Assembly (NCBI GenBank): GCA_020633205.1
Contig: JACKEB010000010.1
Span: 620,001 to 684,000, forward strand
From: Polyangiaceae bacterium
GTDB taxonomy: Bacteria; Myxococcota_A; Polyangia; Polyangiales; Polyangiaceae
Direction of reading: 5' to 3'
DNA length: 64,000 nt
In this document: positions 17,337-26,303 of the stretch, piece by piece
Layout of the letters: the number at the start of each line of letters is the position of its first letter
Position numbering within the stretch: position 1 is the first letter of the stretch
The notes under the pieces: generated by a model
The model's input: the letters and a program-made list of their open reading frames with translations, nothing else
What the model was told of the DNA's origin: nothing
Database searches by the model: none
Made by a program: the position numbers and the translations under genes

Positions 17337-19382
17337 ATGGCTTGGCGTTTTGTCGTCATGCTAAGCAAGACCATGGCGAACGCTTCGAGACCGACGACCG
17401 ACACGACCGCCCCTAGCGAACACGGGCGAAACGTCGAGTTCCGCCGCACCACGTGCAATCGCGACTGTCCGGACGCTTGCGGGATCGTCGCGCGGGTTGA
17501 AGATGGGCGCATCACGAAGCTCTCAGGCGACCCAGAGCACCCCATCACCCAGGGTTTTCTCTGCTATCGCACAAACCACTTCCTCGGGCGCCAATACGCC
17601 GCGGATCGCCTGACCCAACCGCTCCTGCGCAAGCAAGGCGAACTCCAGCCGGTACCTTGGGAGGAAGCCCTGAGTTTCTGCGCGGAGAAGCTAAGCGCGA
17701 TTCGCGCCGAGCACGGTCCGGCGGCAGTATTCAACTACCGGAGCGGCGGCAGCTTGGGCCTGTTGCTCAAGCTCACAGACTACTTCTGGGAGCTTTGGGG
17801 ACCGGTTACGACCAAGCGCGGGGACATCTGCGGTGGCGCCGGCAATGCGGCTCAAGAGCTGGACTTTGGCGTCTCCGATAGCTCGGCGCCAGAGCTCCTC
17901 GAGCAAAGTAAACACGTCTTGCTCTGGGGAAAAAACGTTATCACCTCGGGGCCTCATCTGGTCCCCATCCTCAAGCGTGCCAAACAAGCCGGAGCGAAGC
18001 TCATGCTGATCGACCCGGTGAGCCAAACCAGCGCGAAGCTCTGCGACACGGTCGTGAAGCCGCGACCCGGCGGTGATTTCGCTCTCTGCATGGCTGCCGC
18101 GCGGATACTCTTCGAGCGCGGATGGATCCCAGCAGACGCGGCAGAATACATCGCCGGGATCCCGGAGTTCCGCACGCTGTGTGAGAGCAAGACACCAGAA
18201 GAGTGGTGCAACGAAGCCGACATCTCGCTGGCAGAAGCTGAGCTAATAGCCAGCGCGCTACATGAGGGCCCAACGGCGTCGCTGATCGGCTGGGGCCTCG
18301 GGCGCCGTACAGCTGGGGGAGCGGCGGTGCGCGCGATCGACGCCCTGAGCGCCCTCAGCGGAAACCTGGGTGTCCCGGGCGGAGGCGCCTCGTTCTACTA
18401 TCGCCGGCGTGCCGCGTTCGACGACGGCCTGATCACCGGTGCTAGCGCGCGCACCATCCCGGAACCCTTGTTCGGCTCCGGGATCTTGGAAGCTTCGGAT
18501 CCGCCCATCCGCGCCGTCTGGGTCACGGCAGGCAACCCGGTCGCGATGCTGCCAGACAGCGAAACCACCCGTCGAGCGCTGCAAGGGCTCGATCTACTCG
18601 TCGTCTGTGACTCTTTCCTCACGGATACGGCAGCGTTGGCAGATGTGGTGCTCCCAACGCCCACGCTGCTCGAGGCGGACGACCTGGTTGGCGCCTATGG
18701 GCACCACTACGTCTCGAGCGCCGTGCCGGTCGTGGCTCCCCCCGGGGACGTGAAGAGCGACCTGGAAATCATCCAGCTGCTGGCTGCGCACTTCAGCGCG
18801 ACTCACCCCCAAATCCAGGCGCAAATGGCGGGGACCCCGCGGGAGTGGAAGGAGCGATTCCTTGGCCCAGGACTGCGCAGAGCCGGCGTGGATCTGGATA
18901 CACTGGACAGGAGCGCGGTGGTGAACCCCGAGGCGCCCAGCGTGCTGTTTGCGGACCGGCGCTTCGCGACGGCGAGCGGCAAGGTCGAGCTGATCAGGGA
19001 GTTGCCCGTCCAGGCGCCGCCGCTCAGCCCGCGCTTTCCCCTACGCCTGATGGCGCTCTCCACTCCCCGTGCGCAGTCTTCTCAATGGGCGACCAAGCCG
19101 GAGCTACCCTTGGAGGCGCGTATCCATCCGGAAACAGCGAGTGGCTTCACGGACGGCGCTGTTGTCGATCTCGAGTCGGCTCACGGATCGATGCCCGTGC
19201 GTCTGGTGTTCGACCCGGACCAGCGTAAGGACGTGGCGCTGTTACCCAAAGGTGGACACCTCGCTTGGAACGCCTCGGCGAACGCGTTGATCACGGCGCA
19301 GCTGACTGATTTGGGTGAGGGCGGCGTGCTGTACGATGAGCCCGTTGGGCTACGCCCCCGCACACCGAGCAGCACCCCTTGA
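17337..19382 (+). CDS. Molybdopterin-dependent oxidoreductase with one [4Fe-4S] cluster
   Basis: 681 residues of the formate dehydrogenase / DMSO reductase superfamily. The N-terminal cluster ligands are Cys40, Cys44, Cys48 and Cys76 (TTCNRDCPDACG, GFLCYR). Later blocks fit the molybdopterin-binding core: GKNVITSGPHL, KLMLIDPVS, PRPGGDFAL, GWGLGRRTAGG and VWVTAGNPVAMLPDSE. A C-terminal domain (about 560-670) has HPETASGFTDGAVV. No Tat signal is visible, so it is probably cytoplasmic. No electron-transfer partner is adjacent. The start is uncertain: ATGs at 17337, 17358 and 17373 are all in frame before the conserved region, and none has a good ribosome site. The substrate cannot be assigned. 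Confidence 0.85.
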   Translation: MAWRFVVMLSKTMANASRPTTDTTAPSEHGRNVEFRRTTCNRDCPDACGIVARVEDGRITKLSGDPEHPITQGFLCYRTNHFLGRQYAADRLTQPLLRKQGELQPVPWEEALSFCAEKLSAIRAEHGPAAVFNYRSGGSLGLLLKLTDYFWELWGPVTTKRGDICGGAGNAAQELDFGVSDSSAPELLEQSKHVLLWGKNVITSGPHLVPILKRAKQAGAKLMLIDPVSQTSAKLCDTVVKPRPGGDFALCMAAARILFERGWIPADAAEYIAGIPEFRTLCESKTPEEWCNEADISLAEAELIASALHEGPTASLIGWGLGRRTAGGAAVRAIDALSALSGNLGVPGGGASFYYRRRAAFDDGLITGASARTIPEPLFGSGILEASDPPIRAVWVTAGNPVAMLPDSETTRRALQGLDLLVVCDSFLTDTAALADVVLPTPTLLEADDLVGAYGHHYVSSAVPVVAPPGDVKSDLEIIQLLAAHFSATHPQIQAQMAGTPREWKERFLGPGLRRAGVDLDTLDRSAVVNPEAPSVLFADRRFATASGKVELIRELPVQAPPLSPRFPLRLMALSTPRAQSSQWATKPELPLEARIHPETASGFTDGAVVDLESAHGSMPVRLVFDPDQRKDVALLPKGGHLAWNASANALITAQLTDLGEGGVLYDEPVGLRPRTPSSTP

Positions 19383-19693
19383 GACGCTTTGCAGGTGCGC
19401 TCAGTGCAAGCGCCAAGCGGCGCTGATTGCACTCCGCTCGACGCAGAAAACGGCGGCGTTTCGCGCGCCGTTTTCCTTTGCTTGGAAGTCTCCAGCGAAG
19501 GCTCCGCCGAGCCCCGAAAAGAAACTTACGCCGACGCCCAAAGCAGCTGAAATCACAGTGCTTTTAATGCTTCGTCGGGATTGCTACCGGGGCCCTTCTG
19601 GGGTACCTCGATGTGTCCCTGAGCAGAGGCGCGAGTTCGCGAGAAAAGTCGCGTTGAACGCGCGCTAGTCGCTTCGCAGGGCGACCGAGAAAC
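19383..19693. other. Intergenic region between oxidoreductase and gyrA
   Basis: 311 nt. It contains the strong terminator at 19446-19475. Beyond it there is AT-richer sequence (around 19540-19575, TCACAGTGCTTTTAATGC) that could hold the gyrA promoter, though no good -35/-10 pair stands out. A single copy of the 10-mer GCTGATTGCA at 19422-19431 is shared with the tandem array at 39.6 kb. Confidence 0.5.
19446..19475 (+). terminator. Rho-independent terminator
   Basis: A perfect 10-bp stem (GAAAACGGCG / CGCCGTTTTC) has a 10-nt loop that can add a further GCG/CGC pairing. The 3' arm ends in TTTTC followed by CTTTG. It is well placed to end the oxidoreductase transcript before gyrA. Confidence 0.8.
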
Positions 19694-22420
19694 ATGTCAG
19701 ACGAGACTCCCACCACACCCTCCTCCGACCAGCCAATCAGCATTCGCGATGAGATGCGCACGTCGTATCTCGACTACGCGATGAGCGTCATCATCGGCCG
19801 CGCCATCCCTGATGCGCGCGATGGCTTGAAGCCTGTTCACCGCCGCATCCTCTACGCGATGCGGGAGATGAACCTGACTCCCGGTAGCGGCTACCGCAAG
19901 TGCGCGAAGGTCGTTGGCGAGGTGCTTGGCAACTACCACCCGCACGGTGACGCGAGCGTCTACGACGCCCTCGTGCGCATGGCCCAAGACTTTTCCATGC
20001 GGTATCCGCTGGTAGACGGTCAGGGTAACTTCGGCTCCGTCGACGGCGACCCACCGGCTGCCTACCGCTACACCGAGTCGCGCCTGGCGCGCGTCGCGAT
20101 GGAGCTCTTGACGGACATCGACAAGGACACCGTCGATTACACGTCCACCTTCGACGACCAGGGCACTGAGCCCACGGTGCTCCCGGCGCGCTACCCGAAC
20201 CTGTTGGTGAATGGCTCCGGCGGTATCGCCGTCGGTATGGCGACGAACATCCCGCCTCACAACCTCAACGAAGTGATCGACGGCTGCATTCAGCTGATCG
20301 CCAACCCAGACCTGAGCATCGAGCAGCTGTTCGAGATCATCCCCGGCCCCGACTTCCCCACCGCGGGCATCATCTGCGGGCGCGGCGGCGCCTATCAAGC
20401 CTACAAGACGGGCCGCGGCAGCGTGGTGATGCGCGCGCGCAGCAACGTGGAGAAGGTGCAAGGCAGTGAGCGCGAGCAGATCGTGATCACCGAGCTGCCC
20501 TATCAGGTGAACAAGGCACGCCTGCACGCGAAGATCGGCAGCCTGATCCGCGAGAAGCGCATCGAAGGCATCCGCGAGGCAAGAGACGAGAGCGATCGCG
20601 ACGGCATGCGTCTGGTGATCGAGCTGAAGAAAGACGTCTTCCCCGATGTCGTGTTGAACCAGCTCTACAAGCTGACCGACATCCAGACGTCCTTCGGCAT
20701 CATCAACCTCGCCATCGTCGAGAACCAGCCGGAGGTGCTCGATCTAAAGACCACGCTGCAGCTGTTCGTGGATCACCGCCGCGAGGTGGTCACCCGGCGC
20801 ACGCGCTTCGACCTGACCAAGGCTCAGGCCCAGCGGGAGTTGGTGGAAGGCCTCGGCATGGTCACCACCGACACGGACCTGGTGATCCAGACGATTCGTT
20901 CTTCAGCGGATCCCGACATCGCGCGCGAGCGCTTGATGAAGCTGCCCCTCAAGGGCCTCGAGGCGTTCGTCATTCGTGCGGGTCGCCCGGAAGAAGAGGT
21001 CGCGAGAGCCAAGGCCCGCGGTGACTACTTCCTCAGTGAGCGTCAAGCCAAGGCCATCTTGGACATGCGCCTCGCTCGCCTCACGGGCCTCGAAGCGGAG
21101 AAGCTCGCGAAGGAGTACGCCGACCTCAGCGATCTCATCGCGTTCCTCGAAGCCATCTTGGCCAGCGAGACACGCTTGATGGAGGTCATCGTTGACGAGC
21201 TCAACGAGGTCAAAGAGAAGCACGGTCAGCCTCGCCGCACGGAAATCATCGACGACGAGGCGGAGATCCAGATCGAGGATCTAATCCAGGAGGAAGAGAT
21301 GGTCGTGACCATCTCCCACACCGGCTACATCAAGCGCACAGCGCTGAGCGTGTATCGTGCGCAGAAGCGCGGTGGCAAAGGTAACCGCGGCATGGAAGCG
21401 GCTGACGACGATTTCGTGAGCCAGCTCTTCATCAGCTCGACGCACAGCTACGTCCTGTTCTTCAGCGAGCGCGGTAAGGTCTACGTGAAGAAGGTGTACG
21501 AGATCCCGCAAGCCGCGCGGAACGCGAAGGGGCGCGCGATCGTCAACTTCATCGGCATCGAGCCTGGTGAGCGCGTGATGGCAATCACCATCGCGGAGAA
21601 CTTCGACGACGGCCACTTCGTGACCACGCTGACCAAGAAGGGCCAGATCAAGAAGACCGCCCTCAGCGACTACCAGAACTACCGCGAGAAGGGCATCATC
21701 GGCGTGAAGATCGCCGAAGACGATGAGCTGCTCGCCGCGGTGATGACTGATGGCAACGCGGAGTTCTTGATCGCCACCAAGACGGGCAAGTCGATTCGCT
21801 TCGACGAGTCTCAGGTGCGTACCATGGGGCGTGGCGCAGGCGGCGTGAAGGCCATCGAGCTCGTCGACGACGACGTCGTGGTCGGCTTCGCGACGACGGG
21901 GCAACCGGGTCGTGACTCGGTGCTCGCGGTGTGCGAACGCGGCTACGGCAAGCGCACGCGCCTCGAAGAGTTCCGCCAGCAGAACCGCGGCGGCAAGGGC
22001 ATCATCCTGATCGACGCGAGTGACCGCAACGGGCCAGTCGTCGGCATCGCGATCGTCGGCCCGAAAGAAGAGGTCTTGCTAATGACCGATCGCGGCCAGA
22101 CGATTCGCACCCGCTGCGAAGAGATCCGTGAGACGGGTCGCAACGCCCAAGGCGTACGGGTGATGAACGTCGACGAGGAAGAGCGCGTAGTAGCCCTGGA
22201 AGTCGTCGCCGAGAGCGAAGACGACGACGAGGTCCTTGGCGCGGCGGACGGGGTTGGGGGTGAGGACAGCCTGGCTGACACCGAGACTGACTCCACCGAC
22301 GCCGCAGCAGGCTCCGGCAGCGACGGAGAAGCAACAGGCGCAGACACCGCGACCGACACAGACACCGCGAGCGACGCCGAAAACGCTGGCGACGAGCTGG
22401 GTGAGCCGGAGTCCGAATGA
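19694..22420 (+). CDS. gyrA: DNA gyrase subunit A
   Basis: 908 residues. The N-terminal breakage-reunion domain has the catalytic tyrosine Tyr126 (AAYRYTESRLARVAMEL). The C-terminal DNA-wrapping beta-pinwheel (about 530-835) carries the GyrA box QKRGGKGNRG, which distinguishes it from ParC. The residue matching E. coli Ser83 is Ala87 (HPHGDASVYD), while the Asp87 equivalent (Asp91) is kept. The tail (about 840-908) is a long Asp/Glu/Thr/Ala-rich low-complexity segment, longer than in E. coli. gyrB is not nearby. The start of nth overlaps its stop by 4 nt (ATGA), implying translational coupling. Confidence 0.97.
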   Translation: MSDETPTTPSSDQPISIRDEMRTSYLDYAMSVIIGRAIPDARDGLKPVHRRILYAMREMNLTPGSGYRKCAKVVGEVLGNYHPHGDASVYDALVRMAQDFSMRYPLVDGQGNFGSVDGDPPAAYRYTESRLARVAMELLTDIDKDTVDYTSTFDDQGTEPTVLPARYPNLLVNGSGGIAVGMATNIPPHNLNEVIDGCIQLIANPDLSIEQLFEIIPGPDFPTAGIICGRGGAYQAYKTGRGSVVMRARSNVEKVQGSEREQIVITELPYQVNKARLHAKIGSLIREKRIEGIREARDESDRDGMRLVIELKKDVFPDVVLNQLYKLTDIQTSFGIINLAIVENQPEVLDLKTTLQLFVDHRREVVTRRTRFDLTKAQAQRELVEGLGMVTTDTDLVIQTIRSSADPDIARERLMKLPLKGLEAFVIRAGRPEEEVARAKARGDYFLSERQAKAILDMRLARLTGLEAEKLAKEYADLSDLIAFLEAILASETRLMEVIVDELNEVKEKHGQPRRTEIIDDEAEIQIEDLIQEEEMVVTISHTGYIKRTALSVYRAQKRGGKGNRGMEAADDDFVSQLFISSTHSYVLFFSERGKVYVKKVYEIPQAARNAKGRAIVNFIGIEPGERVMAITIAENFDDGHFVTTLTKKGQIKKTALSDYQNYREKGIIGVKIAEDDELLAAVMTDGNAEFLIATKTGKSIRFDESQVRTMGRGAGGVKAIELVDDDVVVGFATTGQPGRDSVLAVCERGYGKRTRLEEFRQQNRGGKGIILIDASDRNGPVVGIAIVGPKEEVLLMTDRGQTIRTRCEEIRETGRNAQGVRVMNVDEEERVVALEVVAESEDDDEVLGAADGVGGEDSLADTETDSTDAAAGSGSDGEATGADTATDTDTASDAENAGDELGEPESE

Positions 22421-23418
22421 GCCGAAAGCCGGCGCGCATCGCCCAAGCGCAGCGTATCTGCAAGGAAACGTTTGCCGCGCTGCGCGCCAAGCATCCCGAC
22501 GCTCACTGCGAGCTCGACCATCAGTCTCCCTTCCAGCTCATCGTCGCCACGGTGCTGTCTGCGCAGACCACTGACGTACTGGTCAACCAGGTCACGCCGG
22601 AGCTGTTTCGCCGCTGGCCGACACCACAAGCGTTGGCGAAAGCGGAGCGTGGCGACGTCGAGCAGGTGCTCAGCCGCATGGGCATGTTCCGCCAGAAGGC
22701 GAAGAACATCACCTCGCTCGCAGGGCAACTGCTCGAGCGCCACGGCGGCGAGGTGCCTCGTAAGCTGGACGAGTTGGTTGCGCTCTCTGGAGTCGGGCGG
22801 AAGACGGCGAACGTGGTCCTGGGTGTCGCGTTCGGTGCGCCCGAAGGCGTTGTGGTCGACACGCATGTGCAACGCATCTCGCAGCGCCTCGGCTGGACTC
22901 AGGAAACCACTCCCGAGAAGATCGAGAGTGATCTGATGGGGCTCTTTCCTCGGGAGGACTGGGACATGCTCTCGCATACTCTCATCTTCCACGGTCGAAG
23001 GATCTGCGCCGCTCGGTCACCCGCCTGCGCCGCATGCCCCGTGACCGATGCTTGCCCCAACGCGTTCGCGGCCGAGAACGTCGGGCGCAAGCCGCCCCGC
23101 GCGCGACGGACGAACGACGGGCCGAGCGGCGGCGCCACCTCGGCGAACAAGAAAGCGGCGAAGAAAGCGCCTGCCAAGGCGTCAACGACCTTGAAGCCGA
23201 TCAAGGCGAAAGCGCCCAAGGCAAAGCCCGCCAAGCCGAAGCCCGCCAAGCCGAAGCCCGCCACCGCAACGCCAGCAGCGCTCACCAAGGCAGCAAAACC
23301 AGCGCTGCCCAAGCAAGCAGAGGCGAAGCGGGCGAACGCGAAGCAGACGACGAACGCAAAGCAGGCGAACGCAACACCGACCAAACCACCAAAGCTCGCA
23401 AAGCGTTCACCAGCTTGA
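22417..23418 (+). CDS. nth: Endonuclease III with a histone-H1-like basic tail
   Basis: 333 residues. Residues 1-215 are a complete base-excision-repair DNA glycosylase/AP lyase: helix-hairpin-helix LSGVGRKTANVVLGVAFG with catalytic Lys129, Asp148 in VVVDTHVQR, and the [4Fe-4S] ligands Cys197-x6-Cys204-x2-Cys207-x5-Cys213. Residues about 221-333 form a Lys/Ala/Pro-rich tail with repeats of the AKPAKPKP type, resembling histone H1 or HU-like tails. Normal Nth proteins end near residue 215-230. The start overlaps the gyrA stop. Confidence 0.95.
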   Translation: MSRKPARIAQAQRICKETFAALRAKHPDAHCELDHQSPFQLIVATVLSAQTTDVLVNQVTPELFRRWPTPQALAKAERGDVEQVLSRMGMFRQKAKNITSLAGQLLERHGGEVPRKLDELVALSGVGRKTANVVLGVAFGAPEGVVVDTHVQRISQRLGWTQETTPEKIESDLMGLFPREDWDMLSHTLIFHGRRICAARSPACAACPVTDACPNAFAAENVGRKPPRARRTNDGPSGGATSANKKAAKKAPAKASTTLKPIKAKAPKAKPAKPKPAKPKPATATPAALTKAAKPALPKQAEAKRANAKQTTNAKQANATPTKPPKLAKRSPA

Positions 23419-23568
23419 CGCGCAACGCCACGGGCCGCCCGCCCCGACGCTAGCGTGAAGCGCCGAGCGCGTGCTGATTCCCACGGCGACGCGGTTGAGA
23501 CTGCTGCGCGCCGCGGATAAGGTGCCGCTTGAATCCGCGCCGGCTGCGCGTCGATTCCCGGAGGTGAG

Positions 23569-25218
23569 ATGGAGGAGCTGAGCGTTGGTAGCAAGCTGTC
23601 GGACGACTTCACTCTGACTGACGAGCTGACACCGCATCCGCTTGCCCAGCGCTTCCTGGCCGACTCCGCGCAGTATCAACAAGCTGTAGAGCTTCGGGTG
23701 CTGCGTGCAGACTACGCCGCTCACAAGGAGGCCATCGAGCGCTTCAAGCGCGAGGCGGAGCTAAGTCAGCGGTTGGTGGCGCCCCACCTCATCCGCGGTC
23801 TCACCAGCGGTGAACTAGAAGATGGGCGCCCCTACATGGTCATCGAACATATCCCCGGGGAACCACTCAACGAGTACCTCGAACGACACGGCCGGCTCGC
23901 CCTGAGTAACGCCGCCGAGCTGGTACTCCAAGCCGCAGAAGCCTTGGGCTACGCCCATCGCGCCGGGGTGGTGCACCGCGATGTCGCTCCACGCAATATG
24001 GTCGTGAGCGAAGATCCGCTGCGCCTTCACGTGGCGAACTTCGACGTGGCGCGGGTCGCCATGTCCGCGCTCACCTCGCAGGAGCAGGCGCTGGGAACGC
24101 CGACGTACATGGCGCCAGAGCAGATCCAGGCTTCCCGCGACGTTGACGAACGCGCAGACGTTTGGGGCCTGGGCATCATGCTGCACGAGCTGTTGACGGG
24201 TGCCATCCCGTTCGAAGCCACGAACCTGACGGGGCTCGTTCTGTCGGTGCTCAACGATCCTCCAGAGCTCTCGCGTGATCTGCCACAAGAGGTGGCGGGC
24301 GTGATCCGTCGCTGCCTCGAGAAGCAACCATCGCGCCGTTTCGCCAACATGGCGCAGCTCTCCGCAGCGCTCAGGGCTGCAGTCCCCAGTGCCCCCGGAG
24401 CCAAGGCGGCGGCACCTCAAGCGTACCAAGCGCCTCCGGCGCGTGACGCAGCTGCGTTCTTTGTTTCCCCGCAGAACCAAGGCGTCCCCGCTCAGGCGGC
24501 ACCAAACCCGGTGGCACAGCGACAGGTTCCCCCCTTGCCGGTGAGCCCGGTACCGGTCATGCCCGCGCCGCGTCCCGTCGCCTCCCCGGTTCCGCACTCC
24601 CCCGCTCCTCCGATGCCCGTGGTTTCGCCGGTTCCCTTTCCCGCGCAGACCCACGGCCAAGCGCCGGTTCCGGCGCCTGCTCTAGCGCAACCGGCCCTCG
24701 TGGGCTCCGCACCGGTGCCCAAGCCGATTCAACAACCGGGGACGGGCTGGCCTAGCTCACCGCCCCCGCCTCCAGCCGAGGTGCAAGAGCCAAAGCTTCA
24801 GCGCACCGAGCGTACCCTGCCCATGGGCGACGACACGGAGGAGCTGCAACGTCAACTCGAGGCCGCGACCCGCGGCGACCTCAAGCGAACCGCGATGGCC
24901 GGGGACGTGGCCCCTGGCTTCGCGGCGCCCGCGCAGCCACCGGCACCCCAGGCTGCTCCGGCCGCGCCCGCGGGAGGCGCCGCTCCCCAGCTCACGCTCT
25001 TCGAGTTCGCGATGCTATGCGCCGAGATCGCCGTGGCGCCACGGGAAGCCAAGAATCAGGTGCTCCAGAAATATAACCTCACGGAAATGCAGCGACACAG
25101 CCTGATGACCGCCTATCGTGAGCGACTAGCAGCGAACCCAGAGGAGTACGCTCAGTGGAAGCAACAATACGAAAGCGCCACCCGTCATTGGCGTAAGATC
25201 TATGGAGGCGAGGCGTGA
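23569..25218 (+). CDS. Serine/threonine pseudokinase of the T6SS spike island
   Basis: 549 residues. Residues about 12-275 have the protein kinase fold (FKREAELSQRL, YAHRAGVVHRD, GTPTYMAPEQI, ERADVWGLGIMLHELLTG), but key positions are changed. There is no Gly-rich loop, the beta-3 lysine is Arg43 (VELRVL), the catalytic-loop lysine is Ala140 (HRDVAPRN), and DFG is replaced by Asn157-Phe-Asp. Only the HRD Asp and Asn143 remain. It is therefore probably a non-catalytic scaffold. A Pro/Val/Ala-rich linker (about 280-465) leads to a helical domain (about 470-549; LTLFEFAMLCAEIAV, QVLQKYNLTEMQRHSLMTAY). A strong ribosome site (GGAGGTGAG) precedes ATG 23569. The next gene overlaps by 4 nt. Confidence 0.85.
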   Translation: MEELSVGSKLSDDFTLTDELTPHPLAQRFLADSAQYQQAVELRVLRADYAAHKEAIERFKREAELSQRLVAPHLIRGLTSGELEDGRPYMVIEHIPGEPLNEYLERHGRLALSNAAELVLQAAEALGYAHRAGVVHRDVAPRNMVVSEDPLRLHVANFDVARVAMSALTSQEQALGTPTYMAPEQIQASRDVDERADVWGLGIMLHELLTGAIPFEATNLTGLVLSVLNDPPELSRDLPQEVAGVIRRCLEKQPSRRFANMAQLSAALRAAVPSAPGAKAAAPQAYQAPPARDAAAFFVSPQNQGVPAQAAPNPVAQRQVPPLPVSPVPVMPAPRPVASPVPHSPAPPMPVVSPVPFPAQTHGQAPVPAPALAQPALVGSAPVPKPIQQPGTGWPSSPPPPPAEVQEPKLQRTERTLPMGDDTEELQRQLEAATRGDLKRTAMAGDVAPGFAAPAQPPAPQAAPAAPAGGAAPQLTLFEFAMLCAEIAVAPREAKNQVLQKYNLTEMQRHSLMTAYRERLAANPEEYAQWKQQYESATRHWRKIYGGEA

Positions 25219-26300
25219 GTACGGATCAGCCCGCCAGCCCAGCCTCGCTGCTGATCGAGGATCAGGCGCAGCTGCTCGCCGCCGCCGCGAGCGGTCAGCT
25301 ACTGGGGTGCGAGCTGCGGGGTGTCGTAGCGAACGGCATCGACCTCAGCGGGCAGGACCTTCGCCAGGCTCGTTTTGTAGCTTGCGAGCTCAGCGAGGCC
25401 GTCTTCGACCGTGCGAGGCTATCTGGAGCGCGCTTCGAAAAGTGCAACCTGCGGGGTGTAAGCTTCCGGAGCTCAGATCTGGCTGACTCGGATCTAAGCG
25501 AACATGCGTTTGCAAACGCCGACTTCACCGGAGCGAACCTCACGCTCGCCCACCTCGGCTCCAGTGATCTGACGCAGGCGTGCTTCGACGACGCTCAGTT
25601 GGTCGGTGTCGTGCTCAGCGCCGCATGGCTCAGCGGCCTCGACTTGAGGTCGGCCCGAGTGGTGTGCGCCAAACTCGAGGGCGCCGACTTGCGGGGCGCG
25701 CGTTTCCACCTTGCCGACTTCTCGGACGCGAACCTGCAGACAACCAAGTTGGATGCGAGCACCAGCTTCGACCAATGCCTCTTCGAGGGGAGTGACCTCA
25801 GCCACCTCGACCTACGCAAGCTGAACCTCCACAACTCAAACTTCGCGAAGGCCAAGCTCGTCGGCTGCGACCTCAGCGATGCCCGGGGTCTCCAAGTCGG
25901 CTTCGCAGAAGCAGACCTGAGTCTGGCTCGGTTGGTAGGCTTCAAAGGCGAACGCGCCGACTTCTCCGGCGCGACCCTGAGTGGCGCGGACCTCGGCTCC
26001 GGTGAGTTCAGAGATGCCGAATTCGGCGGCTGCCTCGCTCAGCGCGCTAGCTTCAAGCAAGCGAAGCTCGACCACGCGCGGTTCGAGAAGGCCGACCTGA
26101 GTGAGTGCTCCTTTCGCTCGGCGAGTTTGGTCTGGGCGATACTCGACCACGCAAAGCTCGACAAGAGCGTGTTCATGGACGCCAACTTGAGCCACGCAAG
26201 CCTGCATCGTGCGAGCGTCGGTGGCTGCCATATGAGTCGCGCCCGTCTCGATGACATTCGGTACAACGACCCAGAACGCGAACGCGCGGAGGATTTCTAA
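25215..26300 (+). CDS. Pentapeptide-repeat protein
   Basis: 361 residues, almost entirely A(D/N)LxxaxF-type pentapeptide repeats (about 40-345), for example LSGARFEKCNLRGVSF and GADLRGARFHLADFSDANL. These should form a right-handed quadrilateral beta-helix. The start is GTG 25215-25217, overlapping the previous stop (GTGA), with GGAGGCGAGG upstream. No enzymatic motif and no signal peptide. In DUF2169-type T6SS clusters such proteins are recurrent accessories, possibly adaptors or spike-associated structures. The overlap means its translation is coupled to that of the pseudokinase. Confidence 0.9.
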   Translation: MSTDQPASPASLLIEDQAQLLAAAASGQLLGCELRGVVANGIDLSGQDLRQARFVACELSEAVFDRARLSGARFEKCNLRGVSFRSSDLADSDLSEHAFANADFTGANLTLAHLGSSDLTQACFDDAQLVGVVLSAAWLSGLDLRSARVVCAKLEGADLRGARFHLADFSDANLQTTKLDASTSFDQCLFEGSDLSHLDLRKLNLHNSNFAKAKLVGCDLSDARGLQVGFAEADLSLARLVGFKGERADFSGATLSGADLGSGEFRDAEFGGCLAQRASFKQAKLDHARFEKADLSECSFRSASLVWAILDHAKLDKSVFMDANLSHASLHRASVGGCHMSRARLDDIRYNDPERERAEDF

Positions 26301-26303
26301 GCT

